From contig CM046838.1 of the NCBI GenBank assembly GCA_025618425.1, positions 20,482,838 to 20,546,837 on the forward strand: a stretch of 64,000 nucleotides of DNA, in the 5' to 3' direction. Numbering within the stretch: the stretch's first letter is position 1; each line of letters begins with the position of its first letter. Below the pieces are notes generated by a model. It ran no database searches and was not told where the DNA came from. It saw nothing but the letters and a program-made list of their open reading frames with translations. This DNA is from Heliocidaris tuberculata (lineage: Eukaryota > Echinodermata > Echinoidea > Camarodonta > Echinometridae). Of the stretch, positions 1-11,900 are shown piece after piece. Both the position numbers and the translations under genes were made by a program.

Positions 1-617
1 CTGCAGCATTAAGCATTGTAACTACTGTACTAGTATTTGGTTTGCTTTGTACATATACGGTATACCTGCTGTGAGTGCTGTCAGATTACTGGCTTTAAAC
101 CACAATTGCATGTTCGTAGGTCAAAATCGTAGTATTTTTTCTTTGTCAGTGGGGAAATTAGTGCCTGGCGGAAATTGAGTGCTGGTCGGAAATTTCGAGT
201 GGTGGAAGGTTCCGACCAGCGCCGACCATCGTAGTGACAATGCTGCTCCCAAATGATACTGATACAAAATAAGTAATTGTCAAGTGGGTATAAAACTGTT
301 CCACTATACAGTTAAACTCATCTACAATACCTGTCCCAAATATACATGCTTTTTATCAGTGAAAGTGGTTTCAGCAATATTGTAGATTTAAAAATTCTAT
401 GAACCAGGGCTTCTGTCACACAGATTATTGGCAGTGTTATTTTGTAAAACGAAAAAAAGTTTAGGGTTATATGTTAATTATGATTCAACAATTTCAAGGC
501 ATGAAACTTTCGCTAATCTGAACCACTCTTGAAATTGACAAACATTCAATTTCCTGGTTTTACAGCAGTCCATTCCATCTATGCACTGACCTCAGCACTG
601 ACATACATATATAAGAC
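1..617. other. Window edge: presumed 3' UTR or downstream DNA of SLC44A1
   Basis: AT-rich sequence with no coding potential I can recognise and no minus-strand AATAAA or ATTAAA polyadenylation signal. Confidence 0.4.
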
Positions 618-665
618 TTACACCTCAATTTCTACTTTATCTGGTTGTGCAGGCTGTGCAGGCTC
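618..665 (-). CDS. SLC44A1: SLC44A1 probable last exon
   Basis: Encodes [15 protein letters not shown] and TAA, a plausible acidic C-terminus with a hydrophobic IEV end resembling a class II PDZ ligand. To keep frame with exon 16 the acceptor must be the second AG of CTACAGAG, which is unusual; the first AG would give an early stop. The terminal GAGGTGTAAG could also be a splice donor, and no AATAAA is visible down to position 1, so the gene may continue to the left. Confidence 0.5.
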   Translation of the reverse strand, partial: EPAQPAQPDKVEIEV

Positions 666-3600
666 CTCTGTAGAAAGTAGTTCAGTCTGGTGGATTGCAT
701 GCATGAAATGAGTTAGTAAATATATAGTAATAATAATTCCAAATGACAGCAAAAAAATAATGCATGGGTTAAGGCAAATAAATATAGGCAAAAATATATG
801 ATCGATAAATTGTAGTATTAATGGCACGAGATACCAATTATCTATCTCATACGGAGTAAATCAACAGTAATAAAGCTGTCAGATTAAGCAAACAGACAGA
901 TGGAGGATAAAAAGTTTATACACAAACAAGACTACTTGTCGATCCATGGGGCGAGTTCAAAGATTCAATTTTCAAACTTATCAGTCAAAGATTTTGTAAA
1001 TATACTGTATTTGTGATCTTGATCAATCTTTTATATTAAAGAGAAGGGTGAGTTCTGGGAAAGGTGAAAAATAATTCGTGAGCTTTCTCATTCCTTTTAT
1101 TTCATTTCGGAAGAACATCATAGTAGAAATGTCCCCTGAAATGGATTGCTCTTCAAATGCCCTCATATTCAAAATAAAACAAGAAATAGCTGAAATGTTC
1201 AGGCCGAACATTCACCCAAAACATGTGTGCAGTCTCATATACCCGTTTCTGTGTGCAGTGCATGAGCTTTTCATCAAGATTGGGTCAATTTATCATCATT
1301 TTGATGATTCCAAAACCTCACAGTATAAACTAATTCTTATGTAGACATGATCAACCTTTCCCAATTGCTTAGAGACAGTTTCTGTCAAAATGTAATCGCA
1401 TGACCAGAACTCAACTTTATCTTTAACCAAGCAGTTCTCTTTTATATCTTTTTTAAACAAAATTTCTGGAGAGGGGGGGGGGGGGGTGTTCTTTGACAAA
1501 GTTACCTTGTGTATTTCAAGAGAAATAAGTTGTGAATCAATTCATAATATGATCTATAGTATTAAATAAAATGGATTAATAATGATGTAATACATTATTT
1601 CAGAAATGATGGATGATGTGATCAATTGCTACATGTACCTCTTTCCATGGCCGCTCTCAAAGGAAAATGGTAATCATATGCATGTTGAACTGATTTGTTC
1701 ATTTGGAAAAAAAAAATCATACCATTCACCACCATAATCAAAAAGTTGTTATTAGTAGTATGTTTCAAATAACTGTGTGACATAGGAAACATGATATTGA
1801 TTTCAAAAAGAATATTTGAGTATGATCATCGAAATGAAAATAAATAACAAGCACGAATTGTTGCATCATCCATGCACTGAAGAAAAAGAGAAAAGAGAAA
1901 TACATGTAGGTACAGAAAAGTAGAAAGTGAGACAGACAATAAGAGATAATAAGAGAAAGAGTGAGAGACAGAGAGAGAGAGAGATAGAGAGACAGAGAGA
2001 GCAGCAGAAAAGTGACATGAGAGAAATATTCTTTTAATAAGGATAAGAGAGAGAGAGGCATTAGAAGAGTAAAGAGATTAAGTAATAAGGGTAGGGGAGA
2101 GAGAGAGAGAACATAAGAGAAAGAGAAAAGAGAAGAGAAAGCAAGAGAGGCAGAAAATGGTAAAGACAGCAAGAAAGAGAGAAAGAATGGAAGAGCAAGC
2201 AAAAGAGAGGGAGAAAAAGAGAGAGAGAGAGAGAGTGAGATAGACTTACAGCAGGTTGAGCAGAGTCAGGTTGATCCTCGGCATCAGAAGGAACAGACTA
2301 TGATGTAGAATCACAGGATAATAATGTAGAATCATATGGTATTGAAGCAGATAACAAGGTGTTAATTTAGGATTGAACAGAGGGTTGCAAGGTGGTGTTA
2401 TTGCTTTGTAGATGTTTTCAAGTGCAAATTTAAAAAAAAAAAATGAAATACTTTCAAGAAGAAGCAAATTTTTAAAATCATCTTTGTGCAAATACACAAA
2501 TTCAAGGCTCCATACTAAACTTTTTTTTCATAGGGAACTGGACAGAAACTGTCAGGGTCTGTACATGTATATAAGGACCCCTGGTTTTCAAAATTTGGAG
2601 GTCCATGTCATGTGTATCGGACCAGACCTTTATTCTCTCCAAGTGCTAACTTTCAAAATAGTTACCATACTTTTTATCACATTGTCTGTTGAGAGCCAGA
2701 AGGGCGTTGACTATGTAAGTAGTTTTAACACCCTTCTAGCTTTCAATAGATGATATGATTATATGGCTGCAATAATGCTCCTTTGATGGGCAGTATAAGA
2801 TAATATTTAACAACCTCATTTTTCGTGCTGATTTTTTTCTTCTTTGTGGATTACAAAACAGTGTCAAAATGTCTACACATTCGAACATAGTGCATTTAAG
2901 TATATATTAAGTGGAGTGTTTTATGAGTACAAAGTTGAATTTTCATGATTTGAGAATGCTATACAAATTGACAGTGAGTTTTTATGAGTGTCCATCTCAC
3001 CAAAAAAAAAAAATTTTGATTGCAGCAGTACAAGTAAATAAAATTTATTGTAATTTTCAAACATAAAAAGTAATACAGTGTTGGTCAAGCACTAAAATTT
3101 TGTAAAATATGTTTTTCTTGGTACATTAAGATGATCCAAGACCACATTACAATCAACTGAGCTTAAAAAAAGTTATCTGTCCCATCAGATAAACATGCTT
3201 TCCCCTTTAATTGCAGTTATTATTGCAATTATTCTTTATTTTGAGATACAGCAACGTAGGAAGAAACTCGGCTGTCGATCATAATTGGTTTAGAAATGTT
3301 TAGTGAGATATTTATGAATGAGATACTAAAATGAGTAAATAAAGTTATAGGTGTATTAAAAAAATGGGAAATTAAAGGAAATTCTTTCGCAGACCCTTTG
3401 ACTTTTACCAACACTGGGTATTACTCTAACTATTGATTAAACTGATCCAAAGCTAAACTAATTGCTTCTTTTTAATGAATAAATGGGTGATAATAGTATT
3501 AGATGAATTCCTTTTCACACTATGGTAGAAGAGATACAGAATGCTGAGATAGATTTTGTGAAAATGTATGTGGTGCTTATTTTGTGCTAGTTTAAACCAG

Positions 3601-6600
3601 TTTGAACCAGATTAAACTTACCGGTGGTGGTTTGGTGTTGGTCTCTGGTTGTTCCTCAGTAGGCACCCTTACTCGTTTCTTCTTCTCCAGGCCATCGATC
3701 GCATCAGTACTGTTGCTCACAAATTCCTGCACCACACACAAGGAGAAACAAACTTGGTATGAGAAACCAGGAGCTGGTACACGTATCTGAAGAAGCTTAC
3801 AAAAGTCAGTGGACAAGAGCTTACCCATTACATTTTGTTACAATCGTCGCTCTCAACCCAGGAGGAGTAGCGACGGTGGAACATCACGGCCTGTTCTGAT
3901 AAAGAATTGTGATTGGTCCTCACATCCATCATGTACTTGCAATATCCTATCTCCTATCTATAGTGTTGTGATCAATTCAGATCTATCGCAACTTGTGTTA
4001 AGACTGCCTCCGGCGTATCACTGACTGATCAATGTAAATGCCTTAAAGGGTACCAGTCACCAAAAAGTATTTTACTCTGTATGTTAGAGCTTCCATGTCA
4101 CTATACTATACTCAAAATACAGGCTTCAAATATTACTTCTATAAAGAGATATTGCAAGTTTACAAAAATGATCAATAAAAATAGAAAATAGAAGTAACTT
4201 TGGAGTACAATAGTGGACGTACACGCAGTGAATAGGGCCCACGCGGAGCCCAAGTCCAAGTTTGGTTCCGTATGCACATTTTTTATGTTATCCTTTATTT
4301 TCTTCATACTTCTTAACTGTGAACCCATAGAATGCCACTGGTTAAATTTTTAGAAATTAATTTTATACATTCAAGCTTTACACAAATTAGTTTGTTAGTT
4401 GATTGGTACACTTTTAAAAAAGTTTGTGTTACTCGCCATGAGATCCCTATCCATGAAGTAAGGCTTGTCTGGTGAACCATCATTGACACGAGCATCCTCA
4501 CAGAAACAGAGCAGAAGGGTGTCCACTGCCATCTAGAAGAGCAACAAATATTTATTTTATGACATGAACTACCAGTATCACTTCTTTCTTTCTTTTCTTT
4601 TCTTCTCCCCCTCTCTCCCTCTCTCTTTCTCCATTTTTCTCTTTCCCTTCCTCCCTTCATCTTTTTTCTCTTCTTTTCTTCCTCTTTATTCTCTCTTTCT
4701 CTCTCTCCCTCACACTCTTTCTACCATCTCTATTCCTCTATTTCCTTCTATCTTTCTATCTCTCTTTCTCTCTTTCCATAAATACAACTAACACAAACCT
4801 CTAAACTTTTTAACATATAAATGTATGTCATTTAAAAACTAATGGATTATATAGCCAATTTCTTTTAGTTTGGGGGAGTATCTTCCAAAAGCTTTAAAGG
4901 GTACCAATCACCAAAAATATTTTACTCTGTATGTTAGAGGTTCCATGTCATTTTACTATATTCCAAATATGGGCTTCGCATATCACTCCTATAAAGAGAT
5001 ATTACAAGTTTAGTTATATTCTCTATAAGCATAAAAGCGACTCGTAAGTAGACTACTTAACGCACCCGTACATGCTCGCCAAGATAAGGGCTCGCGCGGA
5101 ACCCAACTTGGTGGTTCGGTTCCGCGCGAGCACCTTCATGTTATCCTTTATTTCCATCATAATCCTAAACTGTTGACCTACAGAATTTCAGATAAAGTTC
5201 TTTGGGGTTAATTTTATACTTCCTAGTGGTATACAAATTCTTTTTTCAGGTGGTTGGTACACTTTAAAGCCATCAAAAATACATACATACATGTACCATC
5301 AATGGACAATGGAATCTTAAATGTAATCACAAGACTGTAAATGTGGTGAAACTTTCTTACGTAAAGCATTATTTCATCATAGATTTGATATGATACCAAA
5401 ATGTACATGAAACATGTAATTCTAATTACTATTGAATTTTTTTTAAATATCAATAGAGTAAATAATAAGTTTTGGGATCTTATTTTCATATTTTAAAATA
5501 AATACTTCCCCCTGCTAGCTTGAAAATTTGATTACTCCTACTCGAGACTTCCATGTCGATTGGAGAGGTCAGAACAATCTACTTACCTCGTACACCAAGA
5601 AAAAGCAGCTGGCTATAAAGTATGAAAAAAAGCCGACAATCAATGCCGCAATGGCATAAAAGATGAGACTCTCGTTCGTCTATAACACATGTGGGAGAAG
5701 GAAGGGGAGTAGAAGAGATTTTGTTGATCAAATATCAATTAAATGTACTTTCCTTAACACAGGGTCTTTTTGTGCACATGCAGGCATAATGCCATGAAGT
5801 GAAGAGTCAATGCTGGAGGCCTTTGGGAGGGAAAGTTTGGGGCATTCACGGACAGGCTGTTTGCATGATTTCATGCAACTTGGAGAATGGCACCTTCAAA
5901 GAGAGCGTGTCATATCTCAAACTCTGAACATACCAAAAGTACTTTTGATAACAGAGTTTCTCAATCTTGATCATTCACAGAAATCCCAATAGGAATTAAT
6001 TACAGCAGCTTGGGATAAGGCAAACTCTGGACTATTTGAAATTGTGAAAAACAGTCAATGACCCATCATCCGGCATGTGAGGCATTCTCCATTGAAAAAA
6101 AAAAGATACTTTAATTCAGGGGTATAATTTTATTCCCAAATATAATGACCAAGAGTGATATCACAGGTATAAGTTCCAAAGGCTTAATCTGAGATAAACT
6201 CTGCAAAACAAGGTACCATTTTCCAAGTTGCATCAAAGCATTTGTGCGACAGTTCTACACACTCCCTTCTGTCTCTATCCACAACCAAACAGACAAACAA
6301 ACAAACAAACAAACAAACAAAACAAACAAAAAGACAAAAACAAATTAAGGCTTATTACCAATCATAGAAACTACAAATCTTCAATGTCTTTCTGTCTTGA
6401 CATATATAAAATATCTTTCTTTCGTTCTGCTTTTGATCAAACATCCAAATAGTAAAACAACCTCTGCAAAAACTATTCAAATAGTTTTGTTATTTCTTTT
6501 AGTGGGTAATGTCCACAAACTTATACCCTAGTCTTTGGGAAACTGCCCAGTAAAGTACAATCAAAACTGAAAATTGAAATAACTCAGCTATCAATTTTGT

Positions 6601-8929
6601 TCGGTTAATTGTTTTGTTTGTTCATCTGTTCAAGAGTGGTTAAGAGACAGAGGGAGGGTGAGCGATGACTACACTTTTACCTCATACACACTCATCATGG
6701 TGCCAGAAATGATGTAGGCAAAGATGCAGGCAACTACCAGAGGTACGGCATAGAACATGAGCTGTTGCATGGTCTGCTTTCACCCCCATGGAGTAAAGAT
6801 GCAGTGTGCAATGCGGATGGACAGTGCAGTATTTTTGTTGACAGATGACAGATAGACAGAAAGACAAGACACATATTTCAACATATGGGACCAAGCACTG
6901 CTAAACAGTTGAAAAGACAGTCTAATTGGCTGATAGGAGGATATTTCCACTCTAACACAGTCTAAAACATTTTAAATCATTCTAACAAGCCAAAAGCTGG
7001 ATATTCCCTGGTCAATTCCTAAGTGAATCAGCTTTCAACTGACCGAGACTGCAATACATGTACAGAATAATATCTGACTAAGTTTATGATAAAGAATTAG
7101 TTAAGAATTTTTTTTTTGGGGGGGGGGTAGTTCCTGTTGAGCAGTGCATGATTATAATTATGACAAAGTTTGAACAGTGAAGAAGAAACTGAAAAGATTT
7201 CATTCCGAAAATGTAAAAGAATCATCAAAACTTTAAAATGTCATATGGAACAAGAGCGTTTTTATGTTTACCTCTAAAAACCAATTATTTGATACCTTTC
7301 CGATTTCTCCATCTCGAAATATAATAAAAATCTGTATCCATATGACATATTTTGGTGACATGCTACTGTAATAAAATATGATGGAGTGAACTGATATCTT
7401 TTTACATCTATCTTCCATTAATAATGCTAAGCTAAAGTTTGCTTTTGAAATGAAGAAATCTGAAATTTTCAGTCAGTAGCTAAGCAATAAGCAAAAAGCC
7501 TCTGATTATCTTTTTGATTTCCATATACACTGTACAGAAAATTTCTGTCATCAAAACAGCTGATGTACAAATTTCAAGATTCTTTGATGACAAACTCAAA
7601 TATCAAACTTAAGGCAAGCTTCATGCAACAGGCAACATGCAAAATGGAAAACTATGGAGGAAAAAAGGAGGTTACAGATGAGAAACAATGAATATAGCAT
7701 GCAACAAATACAAATTTTATGCAAGAAATTAATCAATCTAAATTGTTTCCATACAAACAAACATAAATCTGATGTAAACAATATGTTTACATCAACATGC
7801 AATCAAAGAAATTCTTGAAGAATTGTTGGTAATCAACAAATAATGAGAAAATATCATAATATGATGCCCAATGTTGCAATGGATCATGGGAAGGACAAAA
7901 TCAATCGTACGTGACAATTCAACAGTTATGTAATGTTATACTTGGCGAGATACCAGACGGCCTACCAAGAATCAACATAGAAGTAGAAGTATAGTTCATT
8001 TTTGGTCATATTTCAGAGAAATGTTGTTCATTTAAACTGAAATTGTTTTAGACTTCACTTATTAATTTCTCTTTTCCACATTGCCAAAATTTTAAAAAAA
8101 ACTTCCTCTTCTAAAAAAAACAACCTTACAGGATCATGATGATATCGATCAAACAAGAAAGATTATCATTACTTTAATGCAATAATATTATTTTTGAGCT
8201 TGTACCACACTGAAATACAAAGGGCATCATCACTTCATTATAGCAGCTTTTGCTTTAAATTAAATACGAAAGAAGAAAATAAAAAGAGCCAAATTCCTAA
8301 GAGGATCAAGTTTGTGTCTCAGTTCCCATGGTACATTGCACAAAGTGAAACCCAAATGAAAATTGTAAAATTTAATGATTAAAACAAAACTCATGGGAGA
8401 ATAATTTCAAACAGTATATGTTAAATCAATGAAACTGAACAGAATTCTTAGGTGTGTAATAAATAATGAAAACTTGAAAAGTTTGAGCATGTGAAAAGAA
8501 TATGTCTTTATGAATTCTGTAATGAGTCAATGGTATATAACACACTTCAAATAAATTATAAAAAGTAAATATCAACATTCATGCTGTCAGATTTACACTG
8601 TCTCATCAAATATAATCTGAGTCACACCAATCTCACTTGCAACGCAGTCTTTGTTTTTCTTGTTCTGGGTATGTGCACATTCCAAAAGTTGTTTTCATTT
8701 TGTATCTTTTTTTCTCTCTAGCAATATAGGTCTGATTTTCAAACGTTTTTCTACAGTAAATTTTCTAAATTGTATTTATTGCTCATGTTCGAATCTACAG
8801 AGCACTTTCATAAAAGAGTAATAGATGTTTGCATTAAGTTCTATATTCTGTGTTAAGAGAGCATTAAGCAAATGACACAAGGGTAAGGTCTTACCTTTCT
8901 GAAATCTTAACCATATTTTGATCATCATC

Positions 8930-8962
<33 letters not shown>

Positions 8963-11900
8963 TCTCTCTCTCTCTCTCTCTCTCTCACCCTTCAAGCAGG
9001 CCTAAGAGTTCTAATCTCAAAATATATATACCACAAACACTGCAAGCACCCTTTACACAGTTTCTAATGAACACTTGACAGCAACAGTCAACACCCTGCA
9101 ATCGCTTCTACTAATACATGTACTTCTTCCTAACACACATGACTGCAAACACTCAACACTTTCCAAGCACCAAAATGTTTATTTAACACATGAGTCTCAA
9201 GTCGCTGAACACCTTATACAAGTATTCCCATACCTACTCCTACCCAATATGCTAAATAACACACAGCTGCAAACACTTCGCACTCTACAAGTGAATGCAT
9301 ACTTGCTACCATGATATCTAACACACCACTGCAAACACTTTACTCCCTGCAAGCATACCCCTCCCCAAGTAAAATAACACCTAATAGCAACATTCAACAT
9401 CAAGCACCCTCCCGCATATTCCGCTTTCACACACCCATTTCACAAGACTGCAAACACTAAACACCCTACAGGCATACACCCTACACCCATGCTAAATAAC
9501 ACACAGCTGCTAAAACTGGGCACTCTGCAAGCACTCCTCAGTGTTCTCCTTCCTATGCTTAATAACACATGAGTGTAAACACTCAACACCCTGCAAGCAC
9601 CCTCATGCATATTCATCCCTATGCTTTAGCACAAACATTTCACACAGTTGCAAACATTCAACACCCTACAAGCACTCTTATACATATTCCTTCCCATGCT
9701 AAGTACCACACAGGTGCAAACACTCAACACCCTGCAAGCACTCTTCAGTGTACTCACCCCCATGATAGCTACACCAATGGCTGCTGTGATGGCCACCACC
9801 ATCAGCTTGCCCAAGAACAGGACAAAGTCACCTACACAGTTGATGGCCGCTACACGCAAGGCATTGGAGAGCAGAACCGTGAAGGCCTGCATAAAAAACA
9901 ACATGTAGTACTCATAGTTTGATAATTGAAAGTCATTCATACTATGGTGGCAATTTCTTATGATTTCTAATTCAAAATGTTAGGGGAGGTCCAACACCAA
10001 CAAAATTAAAAATTCATTTTGGAAAATCTGTAATTGATGTTGAAAAAATTCCAATAGGAACTTTCCTCAAACTTGTTCGTAATTTTTTTTTAAAATGAGG
10101 GACTATTTTTTCCTATTGCTTGTTAGGGAATATTCATCAAAGTAGGTTTTAAATTGTTGTAGTGAAAGATCCCCTTCCTTATTTAAAATTTTCCAGTTAG
10201 GCCATTTCAGATCTTTCAGATATACCTCAAAAGAAGGTATTATCAGAAAATAGTACTAGCAGTGTTTAAAATGCCCTTACCTTTGCAGCAGAACTGCAGA
10301 ATCCATCACCTTCAATTGCTGTATCCAAAACAAACAAACAAACAAAAATTAAATATAATGCTTGGTGCAAACCAGTGGAATTCTACTTACATGTTTTCAA
10401 TGTGTGAGTTTATAAACATATATGTAGTTGTACATGAGCAATCACAAGACAAACTTTGTTTTTTTTGTGTGTTTACAGTCATTCTGATTTTCAATATCTG
10501 TGATCATGGATCTATTCATAAGCAAAAACAGAATTTGAACTACTACCAACTTCCCTTAATTTTCTTCATATATCAGCTTCTTATTTTTAAATCAAATATA
10601 TCATGTTTATAAAGGACGACTGTTATGTGGATTTCTGATATTAACTGCAGTTGGTTCACTACATCCTACATAATCAAGGGCCTGGCACCAACTTTTGCAT
10701 AAGGGGTGTAAGCAAAGGAATAATATCTTTCAATGCAGTTGTTGTTAAAAACTGGGTTTCAAGTACATTTGGGGTCATTCGTTTTAAAACCCATTTTGGT
10801 GTCAAGTCTTGTATAACCACCCTCAAAAAAAAAAATTCACGGAAAGAAAACAAAACCTCCAACAACTCTCTTTTGGTTGAAGCGGAATAAAAAACAAAAT
10901 TTGGTCACTCACCAATAACAATGTAGGCATGTTCATTCAAGAACTTGAGGAACTTCTCCAAGCACCAGAGACAACAGATGAGACATTTGAGGACACACTG
11001 AGCAACAGGGTTTTGGCTGTCTTTCAGTCTACAAGAAGAGAGAGAAAAAGAAATAAGATATACAGACGTATGATTTTGGGTGTGAGGTGTCACTGGCATA
11101 GAGTGATTCCAGCTAATGCAGAAGCACTGACATTATGGTTGTGACACTGGTCTTACTAGTAGGAGGATGAATTAAAATAAACAAGGCCAATGATTTTGGG
11201 GAGGGTGTGTGAAGTGCTCTATCCTCTTCTTTTCATTCCCTTCCTTTCTACTGAGGGTTATTCTACCCCCCCCCTTTTTTTTTGTTGTTATTTTATTGGG
11301 GGAAGCACATGCCTCCCTTAGCCTTAGTTACATCACAGGGTAGAATATTCAAAGGAGATGGAGCAGGTCACAAACACGTACAAAATATTCAGGAAGTATT
11401 AATAAACTTTTGCAAGAAAATGGTTATCTGAACACTCCACGAAACCTAAACACTTGACGAGGCTTACCTGACATAGCCACTGACATAGCCAAAAGCGCAT
11501 TTCATTCATAAAGATGAAACTCTATATAACAAAGAATAAATAATTTATCGCTAGGGGTTCTTTTGAGGAAACATCCATGTACTTGAATACATTTATAAAC
11601 TGGCCTAGTACAATGTGATATCATACGCAACATCCTTTCCATGAAGACTTACTTGTACTGGATGTACATGAGGATGGCTCTGGGCACCTTCACCAGGACA
11701 ATGATGAAAGATCCAAAGACCATGGAGCCGATGTGATATCTGATCAGTCGTCCTGTAGACCTCAGGATGGGAGAGCTGAAGCTATCCTTGTCCCTACAAT
11801 GGACATATGCAGAGGTAGTTATAATAACAAGGTAGGGCTGTAGGGTTAGGGTTAGGGTTATGGTTAGGGCTAATAAGGCTACGGCAAATAATACTAAGGT

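Noticed and set aside
1765..2202. 145-residue serine/leucine-rich frame on the minus strand
   Set aside because: Translation of a GA/CT low-complexity tract; no domain and no splice support.
9030..9757. Tandem array considered as a CRISPR array
   Set aside because: Units are imperfect and degenerate throughout, with no unique spacers; the host DNA is animal.
9569..9940. Overlapping frames of about 86-117 residues around exon 13
   Set aside because: They combine the minisatellite with SLC44A1 exon 13 or its antisense; only the minus-strand exon is real.
11838..11868. Interstitial telomere
   Set aside because: Only a few TTAGGG units, and similar degenerate patches occur within a dispersed repeat.
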